From Variovorax sp. MHTC-1 (GTDB taxonomy: Bacteria > Pseudomonadota > Gammaproteobacteria > Burkholderiales > Burkholderiaceae_C), in assembly GCF_003984645.1 (NCBI RefSeq), contig NZ_RWKI01000009.1:174951-238950 (forward strand): DNA of 64,000 nt, given 5' to 3'. Shown here piece by piece: positions 1-8,318 of the stretch. The position numbers were made by a program, and so were the translations under genes. Below the pieces are notes generated by a model. That model ran no database searches. It saw only the letters and a program-made list of their open reading frames with translations, and had not been told where the DNA came from. Each line of letters starts with the position of its first letter. The first letter of the stretch is position 1.

Positions 1-279
1 GAACTGCTGGAAGATGTAGCCCACATGCGCGACCCGGTTGCGGTCGCGCGCGCTGCCCGAGAGCGCGGCCCAGTCGTGGCCGAGCAACGTGACGCGGCCG
101 GCGTCGGCCACCAGCACGCCGGCCAGGAGCGACAGCAGCGTGCTCTTGCCGCAGCCGCTCGGTCCGTGCAAGAACACGGCCTCGCCGGCCGCGATCTCGA
201 GCCGTTCGATGTCGATGCACGGCGCGTCGGCGCCGGGCCAGCGAAAGCGCAGCGACTCGACGCTGAGAACCGGGGTCAC
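1..279 (-). CDS. ABC transporter ATP-binding protein (N-terminal part, runs off the window)
   Basis: The first 93 codons of an ABC ATPase are visible; the rest lies left of the window. The translation starts MTPVLSVESLRFRWPGADAP, has a clear Walker A (GPSGCGKST) and reaches the Q-loop (IFQQF). The GTG start overlaps the stop of the upstream DUF2796 gene (GTGA), so the two are translationally coupled. The family is LolD/MacB-like, an energiser of FtsX-type permeases. Next to a DUF2796 protein this matches the zrgABC-type zinc uptake arrangement known in Vibrio, where ZrgA is DUF2796. That role is inferred from context; the permease gene is not in view. Confidence 0.85.
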   Translation of the reverse strand, partial: MTPVLSVESLRFRWPGADAPCIDIERLEIAAGEAVFLHGPSGCGKSTLLSLLAGVLVADAGRVTLLGHDWAALSGSARDRNRVAHVGYIFQQF

Positions 280-830
280 TTGCTCCAGGCCAGCCGCGCA
301 TTCGGCCGCTTCAGCGTGCGCTTGAACTGGCCCTCGCGCGTGACGATCTGGGCATCGATCTGACGCATGCCCTTGAAGGCGGTGAACAGGCCGATGTCGA
401 TGAATTTCGCCGCCGCCGCGTTGGTGCAGTTGAAGGCGAAGCTGCCGTCCAGGTCGGCATGGCCTTCGGCGGCTGGAGCGCCGGCCTCGGCCTTGCCCAG
501 GCCCAGCGCCGTCGATTGCAGGGCGATGGGGCCAAGCTTGCAGTTGGCTGCCGGATCGATCTTGAACAGCTGGTCGGCTGCGCGCAGTTGGGCCACGACA
601 GCCCCCGCGGCCTTCTTCTCGGCATCGGTCTTCGGCGCATGCTCGAAGCCGACGAAATTCTCGAGCGGCGACTCCATCGCGATCACGATCGCCGGCCCGT
701 CGACCGCGACGTCGAGCTTGACTTGGCCGTGCACATGCGCGCGTTGTTGTGCCTGCGCCATGGCGGCCCAGGGCGCTGCCACGAGCAGGAATGCAAGCGC
801 GGACCCGGAAAAAGCGCGTCGGAAATTCAT
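276..830 (-). CDS. DUF2796 periplasmic protein, ZrgA-like
   Basis: A 184-aa protein with a signal peptide (MNFRRAFSGSALAFLLVAAPWAAMAQA) followed by the family signature QQRAHVHGQVKLDVAVDG. The AHVHG segment, conserved at the mature N-terminus, is a likely metal-binding His cluster. DUF2796 proteins are periplasmic; the Vibrio member ZrgA belongs to a zinc import system. The gene overlaps the sulfurtransferase gene upstream (ATGA) and the ABC ATPase downstream (GTGA), making a tight three-gene unit. A longer in-frame upstream extension exists but lacks the signal peptide start, so the ATG ending at 830 was chosen. Zinc as substrate is inference. Confidence 0.85.
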   Translation of the reverse strand: MNFRRAFSGSALAFLLVAAPWAAMAQAQQRAHVHGQVKLDVAVDGPAIVIAMESPLENFVGFEHAPKTDAEKKAAGAVVAQLRAADQLFKIDPAANCKLGPIALQSTALGLGKAEAGAPAAEGHADLDGSFAFNCTNAAAAKFIDIGLFTAFKGMRQIDAQIVTREGQFKRTLKRPNARLAWSK

Positions 831-1738
831 GCTTTCGCACCTTGCCGGGTCGGCAGCCCCGGCGTGTTGCTCCACTCGCTCCAGCTGCCGGCATAGAGCG
901 TGGTCGGACCCAGCCCGGCGATCTGCATCGCGAGCAGGTTGGGCACGGCGCTCACGCCGCTGCCGCAGTGATGGACGACCGTTGCGGGATCCCGGCCCGC
1001 CAGCAGCGCTTCGAACTCGGCGCGCAACTGGGCGGCCGGCTTGAACTTGCCGTCTGGACCGAGATTTTCGGTGAAGGGGCGGTTCAGGGCCCCGGGGATG
1101 TGACCCGCGATCGGGTCCAGAGGTTCCACCTCGCCGCGATAGCGTGCCGCGGCGCGCGCATCGATCAGCGTCTGGCCGGCTTGCCCGAGCCGCGAGGCGA
1201 CGGTCTGCGTATCGGCGAGCGTGAGCAAGGGCGCGCCGGCGACGAAGTTCGACTGGAAGCGTGTCGGCTCCTCGCCACCGCTCACGCCGCCGCCGGCTGC
1301 CTGCCAAGCCTGCAGGCCGCCGTCGAGCACGGCGACGGCCTCGTGCCCCATCCACTTGAGCATCCACCAGAGCCGGCCGCAGTAGTTGGCGCCGTTGCGG
1401 TCGTAGACCACGGCCTGCATGTCGTTGCCGAAGCCGACGCTGGACAGCCAGGCCGCGAACTTCTCTCGGCTGGGCAGCGGGTGGCGCCCGCCCGAGGCCG
1501 GCGGGCCCTCGTCCGTCGCCACCACCACGACCTCGCCGCGCGCGCCCGGCAGACCGTGCTTCGCGCTCAGGTCGGTGTCGAGGTTGGCGTGGACCGCGCC
1601 CGGAATGTGGGCCGCGCGGTATTGCTCGCCGCCGGCTTCGGGCTTCATCAGGTCGAAACTGCAGTCGAACACCATCAGCGGGGCGCCGCTTTCCTGCAGT
1701 GCCATGAGCTGGTCGACGGAAATCAGGGTCGTGTACAT
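827..1738 (-). CDS. sseA: Sulfurtransferase with two rhodanese domains (3-mercaptopyruvate/thiosulfate type)
   Basis: A 303-aa tandem rhodanese protein. The N-terminal inactive domain carries DCSFDLMKPEAG and AAHIPGAVHANLD. The C-terminal domain carries IAGHIPGALNRPF and the catalytic loop HHCGSGVSA with the active cysteine near residue 258. A CGSGVxA loop is typical of 3-mercaptopyruvate sulfurtransferases rather than thiosulfate-specific rhodaneses. It transfers sulfane sulfur to thiol or cyanide acceptors in the cytoplasm. The stop overlaps the DUF2796 start by 4 bases, so the genes are co-transcribed, but no functional link between sulfur transfer and the presumed metal importer is established. 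Confidence 0.93.
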   Translation of the reverse strand: MYTTLISVDQLMALQESGAPLMVFDCSFDLMKPEAGGEQYRAAHIPGAVHANLDTDLSAKHGLPGARGEVVVVATDEGPPASGGRHPLPSREKFAAWLSSVGFGNDMQAVVYDRNGANYCGRLWWMLKWMGHEAVAVLDGGLQAWQAAGGGVSGGEEPTRFQSNFVAGAPLLTLADTQTVASRLGQAGQTLIDARAAARYRGEVEPLDPIAGHIPGALNRPFTENLGPDGKFKPAAQLRAEFEALLAGRDPATVVHHCGSGVSAVPNLLAMQIAGLGPTTLYAGSWSEWSNTPGLPTRQGAKA

Positions 1739-1748
1739 GTGAGCTCCT

Positions 1749-2681
1749 TCAATGCTCTTCCGCAGGCGCCTTGGGCAGCGAGCGCTGGCGCAACACGGTG
1801 GCGGCGATGCCGCTCACGACAATCAATGCCATGCCGGCCCAGCCGGCCGCGTCGATGCGGTCGCCGAACAGCAGCACGCTGTAGATCGCCGCGAAGACGA
1901 TGCCCGAATACTGCAGGTTCGCGACCACGAGCGTACCGCTTTCGGTCTTGGCGCTCGAGTAGGCGTATGTCATGCACAGCTGTCCCAAAGCGGCCAGCAC
2001 GCCCACCGGCAGCAGCCACAGCGCATGGCGCCAGGTCCATTCGGTCCACGGCGTGAAGCCGCCGAGCAGGGTGGCCGCACCACCCGCTACGGCGGAGCCG
2101 AGCGCGAAGTAGAACACCGTGCGTGCCTCGGATTCGCCGGCCCGCGAGAGCGCGACCACCTGCATGTAGGCGAAGGCGGCGGTCAGCCCGGACAGGAGGC
2201 CCATGAGCCCGGCGAAACCCTGGTTGTCGCCCACCGTGGGCTTGAGCATCAGCACCACGCCGCCGAAGCCCGCGAGGACGGTCAGCACCAGCGCGCCCTG
2301 CAGCGGCGGCCGTGGGATGCGTCCGTCGCGGCCCGGCACCGGCACCCAGGCGAGCAGGGCGCCGCCGACCAGGAAGGCGGCGATCCAGACGCTGCTCATG
2401 TAGTTGAGCGTCATCGCGGTGGCGAGCGGCATGTGCGCAATCGCGTAGAACCAGGCGCCCAGCGAGAACACGCCGACCAGGCTGCGCCAGGCGTGCATGC
2501 CGGGGTAGCGGGTGGCGAGGGTGACGCCGCGGCTGCGTGCCAGCACCCAGAGGAAGACGATGCCGATCAATCCGCGGTAGAGCACCAGCTCGGCGCTGGT
2601 GAACCAGGCCGAGGCGATCTTCACGCACACGCCCATGGTGGCAAAGATCAAGGCGCCCAGCACCATCCAGAGCGCCTGCAT
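1749..2681 (-). CDS. EamA/DMT-family membrane transporter
   Basis: A 310-aa protein of about ten hydrophobic segments, arranged as two EamA repeats. It begins MQALWMVLGALIFATMGVCVKIASAWFT and has the family's LVLYRGLIGIVFLW and ATAMTLNYMSSVW segments. The C-terminus is a short charged tail (LRQRSLPKAPAEEH). DMT-family members export or import small metabolites such as amino acids; the substrate cannot be told from sequence. It lies 10 bp from both neighbours in the same direction and is probably part of the minus-strand transcription unit beginning with the Rieske oxygenase. Confidence 0.9.
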   Translation of the reverse strand: MQALWMVLGALIFATMGVCVKIASAWFTSAELVLYRGLIGIVFLWVLARSRGVTLATRYPGMHAWRSLVGVFSLGAWFYAIAHMPLATAMTLNYMSSVWIAAFLVGGALLAWVPVPGRDGRIPRPPLQGALVLTVLAGFGGVVLMLKPTVGDNQGFAGLMGLLSGLTAAFAYMQVVALSRAGESEARTVFYFALGSAVAGGAATLLGGFTPWTEWTWRHALWLLPVGVLAALGQLCMTYAYSSAKTESGTLVVANLQYSGIVFAAIYSVLLFGDRIDAAGWAGMALIVVSGIAATVLRQRSLPKAPAEEH

Positions 2682-2690
2682 GTCAGCGTC

Positions 2691-3830
2691 TTAGGCGTTC
2701 TTCATCTCGTTGCGGTACCACTCATGGAACTGCAGCATGCCGTCTTCCATCGGGCTCTGGTAGGGACCGCTCTCGTCGTCGCCGCGCAGCATCAGCGCGC
2801 GGCGGCCGGCATCCATGCGTTCGGCGATCTCGTCGTCTTCCACGCAGGTTTCCATGTAGGCGGCCTGCTGCGCCTCGACGAACTCGCGCTCGAAGGCGAC
2901 GATCTCCTCGGGATAGAAGAACTCGACCATGTTGAGCGTCTTCTGCGGGCCCACCGGATGAAGGGTCGAGACCGTGAGCACGTGGGGGTACCACTCGATC
3001 ATCACGTGCGGGTAGTAGGTGAGCCAGATCGCGCCGTACTTGGGCGGCTTGCCCTCGCGGTACTTGAGCAGCTGTTCCTGCCACTTCTGGTAGATCGGGC
3101 TGCCGGCGCGGCCGAGCCGGTTGGCGACGCCGACCGTCTGCACCGAGTAGTAGCGGTTGAATTCCCAGCGCAGGTCGTCGCAGGTGACGAAGCTGCCGAG
3201 GCCCGGATGGAAGGGGCCGACATGGTAGTCCTCGAGGTAGACCTCGATGAAGGTCTTCCAGTTGTAGTTGCACTCGTGCAGCTCGACGCGGTCGAGCGCG
3301 TAGCCCTCGAAGTCGAGGTCGGCGCGCGGGCCGAGGCTCGCGAGCTCGGCCGCGACGTCGCGCTTCCTGCCCGTGGCGTTCTTTTCGAACAGGAGGCCGT
3401 TCCACTCGGTCAGCGGGTAGTTGTGCAGGTTGAGGCAGGGGTCCTTCTCGAAATGCGGCGCGCCGATCAGTTGGCCGGTGGTGCGGGGGTCGGCCGCCGC
3501 ATAGGTCCAGCGGTGCAGCGGGCAGACGATGTTGCCGCCGGTCTGGGCATCGAGTTCGCCGCGGCCCTGCAGGATCAGCGCCTGCCGGTGGCGGCAGACG
3601 TTGGAGACCAGCTCCACGCCCTTGGGCGTGTGCACCAGCGCGCGGCCCTGCTGCTCCTGCGGCAGGGTATGGTAGTTGCCCGGTTCGGGCACGGCGAGCC
3701 GGTGGCCGACGTAGCGCGGGCCGGCGGCAAAAAGCGTTTGCAGCTCGCGGGCATAGAGCGCCTCGTCGAAGTACGCGGAAACCGGGAGTTGGCTCGAAGC
3801 CTGCTGCAGTTGAAGACTTAAATCAGACAT
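2691..3830 (-). CDS. Rieske aromatic ring-hydroxylating oxygenase, alpha-subunit type
   Basis: A 379-aa protein. An N-terminal Rieske [2Fe-2S] domain has CRH and CPLHRW ligand pairs (VCRHRQA, then VCPLHRWTY). A catalytic domain has the mononuclear iron signature FIEVYLEDYHVGPFHPGL (the E/D-x2-H-x4-H arrangement). Such enzymes oxygenate aromatic rings or demethylate substrates, using a separate reductase that is not encoded nearby. The start MSDLSLQLQQASSQL at 3830 fits family length; the frame stays open further upstream but into non-conserved sequence. In betaproteobacteria a similar gene often sits divergent from xseB-ispA-dxs, as here. The substrate is unknown. Confidence 0.88.
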   Translation of the reverse strand: MSDLSLQLQQASSQLPVSAYFDEALYARELQTLFAAGPRYVGHRLAVPEPGNYHTLPQEQQGRALVHTPKGVELVSNVCRHRQALILQGRGELDAQTGGNIVCPLHRWTYAAADPRTTGQLIGAPHFEKDPCLNLHNYPLTEWNGLLFEKNATGRKRDVAAELASLGPRADLDFEGYALDRVELHECNYNWKTFIEVYLEDYHVGPFHPGLGSFVTCDDLRWEFNRYYSVQTVGVANRLGRAGSPIYQKWQEQLLKYREGKPPKYGAIWLTYYPHVMIEWYPHVLTVSTLHPVGPQKTLNMVEFFYPEEIVAFEREFVEAQQAAYMETCVEDDEIAERMDAGRRALMLRGDDESGPYQSPMEDGMLQFHEWYRNEMKNA

Positions 3831-4009
3831 GGGTGACCTGACCAAGCTCCCCACAGGGAGAGAAAGAGAACGGAAGGCTGCCGTCGAAGAGGGTGCGTCG
3901 GCGGGTGAAAAATGCCGGCGGGTGCCGGCTTGAAAGACCTGTGATTGTACCCGTGGGCGTAGGTTCCCGGCCCCCGCCCTAAAATGCCCGGTTTCATCCC
4001 CATCGCCGC

Positions 4010-4276
4010 ATGCCCAAGGTGCCTCCCATTTCTCCGCCGGCCCCGCCCGCCTCTCCCGACACCGGTGCGCTGCCCGCAAGCTACGAAGCCGGGCTCCAGG
4101 AACTCGAACAGTTGGTGACCGAGCTCGAATCGGGCCAGCTGCCGCTCGACCAGCTGCTCGGCAGCTACCAGCGCGGCGCGGTGCTGCTCGCCTTCTGCCG
4201 CGACAAGCTGCAGGCGGTCGAAGACCAGATCAAGGTGCTCGATGCGGGCGGCCTCAAGGTCTGGACCGGCGAATGA
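4010..4276 (+). CDS. xseB: Exodeoxyribonuclease VII small subunit
   Basis: An 88-aa protein with the XseB core [33 protein letters not shown] and the conserved tail [15 protein letters not shown]. It pairs with XseA (not in the window) in the nuclease that degrades single-stranded DNA to oligonucleotides. The N-terminal 20 residues are a Pro-rich lead-in ([15 protein letters not shown]), unusual but compatible with the family. The stop overlaps the ispA start by 4 bases (ATGA), the common xseB-ispA-dxs order of proteobacteria. Confidence 0.95.
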   Translation: MPKVPPISPPAPPASPDTGALPASYEAGLQELEQLVTELESGQLPLDQLLGSYQRGAVLLAFCRDKLQAVEDQIKVLDAGGLKVWTGE

Positions 4277-5190
4277 CGGTCGCCGATGCCTTGCGCTGGG
4301 ACGCCCGACGCCTTGCTGCGTGGAGCGATCCGCAGCTCGCGCGCGTCGAGGCTGCGCTGTCGCAATGGGTCGGCGTCGATGCGCCGGTGCTGCTCGGCGA
4401 TGCGATGCGCTATGCCGTGCTCGACGGCGGCAAGCGGCTGCGCCCCCTGCTGGTGTTCGCGGCCAGCGAGGCCGTGGGCGGCCAGGCCGAGGCCGCCCTG
4501 CGCGCTGCCTGCGCGGTCGAGCTGATCCATGCCTATTCGCTGGTGCATGACGACCTGCCGTGCATGGACAACGACGTGCTGCGCCGTGGCAAGCCGACAG
4601 TGCACGTGAAGTTCGGCGAAGCCGATGCGCTCTTGGCCGGCGACGCCTTGCAGGCGCTGGCCTTCGAACTGCTCACGCCCGACGGCGACAGCGTCGCACC
4701 CGCGGTGCAGGCGAACCTGTGCCGCCTCCTGGCCCGCGCGGCCGGCAGCCAGGGCATGGCCGGCGGCCAAGCCATCGATCTCGCGAGCGTCGGGCTGGCG
4801 CTCGACGAAGCACGGCTGCGCGAGATGCATCGGCTGAAGACCGGCGCCCTGCTGCAGGGCAGCGTCGAGATGGGAGCGGCCTGCGGCGGCCCCGTCGCGG
4901 CCTTTGCGCTCGCGGCGCTGCGTGACTACGGCGCGGCCATCGGCCTCGCCTTCCAGGTGGTGGACGACATCCTCGACGTCGTCGCGGATTCGCAGACCCT
5001 GGGCAAGACGGCCGGCAAGGATGCCGCGAGCGACAAGCCCACCTACGTGTCCCTGCTCGGCCTCGACGGCGCGCGCGCACAGGCGCGCGAACTGCTGGCC
5101 CAGGCGCTGGCCGCGCTCGATCGCAGCACGCTGGCCGATACCGGCGCGCTGCGCGCGCTGGCCCACATGGTCGTGGACCGCGACCGATAA
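4273..5190 (+). CDS. ispA: Farnesyl diphosphate synthase (short-chain polyprenyl synthase)
   Basis: A 305-aa all-helical prenyltransferase condensing DMAPP/GPP with IPP to farnesyl diphosphate in the cytoplasm. Both metal-binding Asp-rich motifs are present: DDLPCMDND from residue 93 and DDILD from residue 231. The expected GGKRLRP substrate-binding motif lies near residue 55 and GQAIDL lies in the middle. It is translationally coupled to xseB and 15 bp upstream of dxs, so isoprenoid precursor supply and use are co-expressed. Confidence 0.96.
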   Translation: MTVADALRWDARRLAAWSDPQLARVEAALSQWVGVDAPVLLGDAMRYAVLDGGKRLRPLLVFAASEAVGGQAEAALRAACAVELIHAYSLVHDDLPCMDNDVLRRGKPTVHVKFGEADALLAGDALQALAFELLTPDGDSVAPAVQANLCRLLARAAGSQGMAGGQAIDLASVGLALDEARLREMHRLKTGALLQGSVEMGAACGGPVAAFALAALRDYGAAIGLAFQVVDDILDVVADSQTLGKTAGKDAASDKPTYVSLLGLDGARAQARELLAQALAALDRSTLADTGALRALAHMVVDRDR

Positions 5191-5205
5191 CAAAAAAGTC
5201 TCCCC

Positions 5206-7089
5206 ATGGCTCCGCTGCTCCCCACCATCCACGATCCTTCCGTTCTGCGGCAGTTCGACCGCGCACAACTCAAGCAGCTGGCCGACGAAGTGCGCAGCTG
5301 CGTGCTCGACAACGTGTCGCGCACCGGGGGGCACCTGAGCTCCAACCTCGGCACGGTCGAGCTCACGGTCGCGCTGCATCACGTGTTCAACACGCCGCAC
5401 GACCGGCTGGTATGGGACGTGGGCCACCAGACCTACCCGCACAAGATCCTGACCGGCCGGCGCGAGCGCATGCCGACCCTGCGCCAGATCGGCGGCATCT
5501 CCGGCTTTCCGCAGCGCACCGAGAGCGAGTACGACACCTTCGGCACCGCGCACTCGTCGACCAGCATCTCGGCCGCGCTCGGCATGGCGATGGCGGCCAA
5601 GCAGAAGGGGGAGGACCGCCACTCGGTCGCGATCATCGGCGACGGCGCGCTGACCGCCGGCATGGCCTTCGAGGCGCTCAACAACGCGGGCGTCTGCCAT
5701 TGCAAGCTGCTGGTGATCCTGAACGACAACGACATGTCGATCAGCCCGCCGGTCGGCGCGCTCAACCGCTACCTTGCGCAGCTGATGAGCGGCAACTTCT
5801 ACGCCGCGGCAAAGAACGTCGGCAAGACCGTGCTGCGCGCCGCGCCGCCGCTTTTCGAGCTGGCCAAGCGCTTCGAGCAGCATGCCAAGGGCATGGTGGT
5901 GCCGGCCACGCTGTTCGAGCAGTTCGGCTTCAACTACGTCGGCCCGATCGACGGCCACGACATCGATTCGCTGGTGCCAACGCTCGAGAATCTCAAGCAT
6001 CTCGAAGGCCCGCAGTTCCTGCACGTGGTCACCAAGAAGGGCCAGGGCTACAAGCTGGCCGAGGCCGATCCGGTGGCCTACCACGGGCCTTCCAAGTTCG
6101 ATCCGGCGGTCGGCCTCGTCAAGCCCGCCACTGCGCCCAAGCAGACCTTCACGCAGGTCTTCGGCAACTGGCTGTGCGACATGGCCGCGCAGGACGGCCG
6201 GCTGGTCGGCATCACGCCCGCGATGCGCGAGGGTTCGGGGCTGGTCGAGTTCGAGCAGCGCTTTCCCGAGCGCTACTACGACGTCGGCATCGCCGAGCAG
6301 CATGCGGTCACCTTCGCAGCGGGCCTGGCTTGCGAGGGGCTGAAGCCGGTGGTCGCGATCTACTCGACCTTTTTGCAGCGCGCCTACGACCAGCTGATCC
6401 ACGACGTTGCGATCCAGAACCTGCCGGTGGTGTTCGCGCTCGACCGCGCCGGCCTGGTGGGCGCCGACGGCGCCACGCACGCGGGCGCCTACGACATCGC
6501 CTTCATCCGTTGTATTCCCAACATGAGCCTGGCCTGTCCGGCCGACGAGGCCGAGTGCCGGCAACTGCTCTCCAGTGCCTTCGCGCAGAACCATCCGGTG
6601 GCGGTGCGCTACCCGCGAGGCGCGGGCGCCGGCATCACGCCCGGGCTCACGCTCGATGCGCTGCCCTTCGGCAAGGGCGAAATCCGCCGCGAAGGCCAGC
6701 GCATCGCCATCCTCGCCTTCGGCACCTTGCTCTATCCGGCGCTGAAGGCAGCGGAGGCGCTCGATGCCACGGTGCTCAACATGCGCTGGGCCAAGCCGCT
6801 CGACGTCGATCTGCTGCTGCAGGTCGCCGGCACGCACGATGCGATCGTGACCCTCGAAGAGGGCGCCGTCATGGGCGGTGCCGGCAGCGCCGTGCTGGAA
6901 GCCTTGCAGGCCGTGCAAGTGCACAAGCCCGTGCTGCAGCTCGGCCTGCCCGATCGCTTCATCGAGCATGGCGATCCGGGCAAGCTGCTCGCGAGCATCG
7001 GGCTCGATGCCGAGGGTATCGAACAGGCCATCAGGCATCGCTTCGACGACGTTCTCGCCGCAGGGAAAACCCCCTTCGGCGTTGTGTAA
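5206..7089 (+). CDS. dxs: 1-deoxy-D-xylulose-5-phosphate synthase
   Basis: A 627-aa thiamine-diphosphate enzyme that condenses pyruvate and glyceraldehyde 3-phosphate, the entry step of the MEP pathway. The thiamine-diphosphate motif is seen as [33 protein letters not shown] and the transketolase-like pyrimidine domain ([15 protein letters not shown]) are also present, with the C-terminal transketolase domain ending near [11 protein letters not shown]. Length matches the family. It is the last gene of xseB-ispA-dxs and is followed by a probable terminator. Confidence 0.97.
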   Translation: MAPLLPTIHDPSVLRQFDRAQLKQLADEVRSCVLDNVSRTGGHLSSNLGTVELTVALHHVFNTPHDRLVWDVGHQTYPHKILTGRRERMPTLRQIGGISGFPQRTESEYDTFGTAHSSTSISAALGMAMAAKQKGEDRHSVAIIGDGALTAGMAFEALNNAGVCHCKLLVILNDNDMSISPPVGALNRYLAQLMSGNFYAAAKNVGKTVLRAAPPLFELAKRFEQHAKGMVVPATLFEQFGFNYVGPIDGHDIDSLVPTLENLKHLEGPQFLHVVTKKGQGYKLAEADPVAYHGPSKFDPAVGLVKPATAPKQTFTQVFGNWLCDMAAQDGRLVGITPAMREGSGLVEFEQRFPERYYDVGIAEQHAVTFAAGLACEGLKPVVAIYSTFLQRAYDQLIHDVAIQNLPVVFALDRAGLVGADGATHAGAYDIAFIRCIPNMSLACPADEAECRQLLSSAFAQNHPVAVRYPRGAGAGITPGLTLDALPFGKGEIRREGQRIAILAFGTLLYPALKAAEALDATVLNMRWAKPLDVDLLLQVAGTHDAIVTLEEGAVMGGAGSAVLEALQAVQVHKPVLQLGLPDRFIEHGDPGKLLASIGLDAEGIEQAIRHRFDDVLAAGKTPFGVV

Positions 7090-7128
7090 GCGCTTTTTAC
7101 AATCGTGTTCGACCCAAAAAGTCAGCAG

Positions 7129-7156
7129 CGCGGCCACAAGCCGCGTTCTCGTTTTT
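7129..7156 (+). terminator. Probable rho-independent terminator after dxs
   Basis: A 6-bp GC stem (CGCGGC, 5-nt loop, GCCGCG) is followed by TTCTCG and five T residues. The stem is short and the T-run is offset, so it may be leaky. It lies in the leader of the downstream TRAP binding-protein gene. Confidence 0.45.
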
Positions 7157-7179
7157 CACTGCACTCGGAGTCAATTTCA

Positions 7180-8262
7180 ATGGATCGTCGTTCCCTCATC
7201 AAAAACGCAGGCATTGCCGGCGTCCTCGCTGCCGGCATCGCGCCGGCGGTTCATGCGCAGGCTGCCGTTCGCTGGCGTTTGGCGTCTAGTTTTCCGAAGT
7301 CCCTGGACACGATCTACGGTGGCGCGGAGGTGTTCGCCAAGGCAGTGAAGGCCATGTCGGGCGGCAAGTTCGAGATCTCGGTGCACGCCGGCGGCGAACT
7401 GATGCCTCCGTTCGGTGTGGTGGACGGCGTGCAGAACGGCTCGGTCGAGATGTCGCACACGGTGCCTTACTACTTCTACGGCAAGAACCCCGCCTTCGCG
7501 CTCGGCTCGGCCGTGCCCTTCGGGCTGAACTCCCGCCAGATGAACGCGTGGATGATGCACGGCAATGGCCGCAAGCTCATGAACGAGCTCTACGCCAAGT
7601 ACAACATGGTGAGCTTCGCCGGCGGCAATACCGGCACCCAGATGGGCGGCTGGTACCGCAAGGAAATCAAGTCGCCGGCAGACTTCAAGGGCATGAAGAT
7701 GCGCCTGGGCGGCGGCCTCGTGGGCGAAGTGATGCAGAAGCTCGGCGCGGTGCCGCAAAGCATCCCCGGCGGCGAGATCTACCAGGCGCTCGAAAAGGGG
7801 ACGCTGGATGCCGCCGAGTGGGTGGGACCCTATGACGACCAGAAGCTGGGCTTCAACAAGGTCGCGCCGTTCTACTACTACCCCGGCTGGTGGGAAGGCG
7901 GCCCCGAGGTCGACTTCTTCATCAACCAGAAGGCCTGGGACGGCCTGTCGGCCGAGAACAAGGCCATCATCGAAGCCGCTTCGGCCCAAGCCAGCACCGA
8001 CATGCTGGCCAAGTACGACGCGCTGAACCCCACCGCGCTGAAACAGCTGGTGGCGGCCAAGACCAAGGTGCTGCCTTTCTCGCAGGCCGTGCTCGAAGCC
8101 TCGTTCAAGGCTTCGATGGAAGTGTTCGCCGAGAACGATGCCAAGAGCCCGGAGTGGAAGAAGATCTACGCCGACCTGCGGGCCTTCCAGCGCGATCAGG
8201 TGCTGTGGTTCCGCTTCGCCGAGTCGCGTTTCGACACCTTCATGGCATCGCAGAAGCTGTAA
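7180..8262 (+). CDS. TRAP transporter periplasmic binding protein, TakP-like
   Basis: A 360-aa DctP-family protein with a twin-arginine-like leader (MDRRSLIKNAGIAGVLAAGIAPAVHAQ). The mature start VRWRLASSFPKSLDTIYGG closely resembles TakP, the 2-oxoacid/pyruvate binder of Rhodobacter sphaeroides. The segments AEWVGPYDDQKLGF and PGWWEGGPEVDFF are typical of that subgroup. It would deliver an organic acid to the membrane components encoded on the other strand at 8319-10727. The frame is open upstream to 7105, but the leader peptide fixes the ATG at 7180. The substrate is inferred from subgroup only. Confidence 0.9.
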   Translation: MDRRSLIKNAGIAGVLAAGIAPAVHAQAAVRWRLASSFPKSLDTIYGGAEVFAKAVKAMSGGKFEISVHAGGELMPPFGVVDGVQNGSVEMSHTVPYYFYGKNPAFALGSAVPFGLNSRQMNAWMMHGNGRKLMNELYAKYNMVSFAGGNTGTQMGGWYRKEIKSPADFKGMKMRLGGGLVGEVMQKLGAVPQSIPGGEIYQALEKGTLDAAEWVGPYDDQKLGFNKVAPFYYYPGWWEGGPEVDFFINQKAWDGLSAENKAIIEAASAQASTDMLAKYDALNPTALKQLVAAKTKVLPFSQAVLEASFKASMEVFAENDAKSPEWKKIYADLRAFQRDQVLWFRFAESRFDTFMASQKL

Positions 8263-8283
8263 GCCGCTCCTCTCGCGCCCATC

Positions 8284-8313
8284 AAAAAAGCCCCGCACTG
8301 CGGGGCTTTTTTT
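8284..8313. terminator. Bidirectional intrinsic terminator between convergent TRAP genes
   Basis: A perfect stem (GCCCCGC, loop ACT, GCGGGGC) is flanked by A6 on the left and T7 on the right, so it can terminate transcription from both sides. It separates the takP-like gene from the convergent dctM-type gene. Confidence 0.92.
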
Positions 8314-8318
8314 CGTCC

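Noticed and set aside
1752..3821. 689-codon plus-strand frame opposite the EamA and Rieske genes
   Set aside because: His/Val/Ala-rich shadow of two recognised minus-strand genes.
4165..7137. 990-codon open frame antisense to ispA and dxs
   Set aside because: Composition is the typical shadow of strong third-position GC. The plus-strand genes have clear catalytic motifs.
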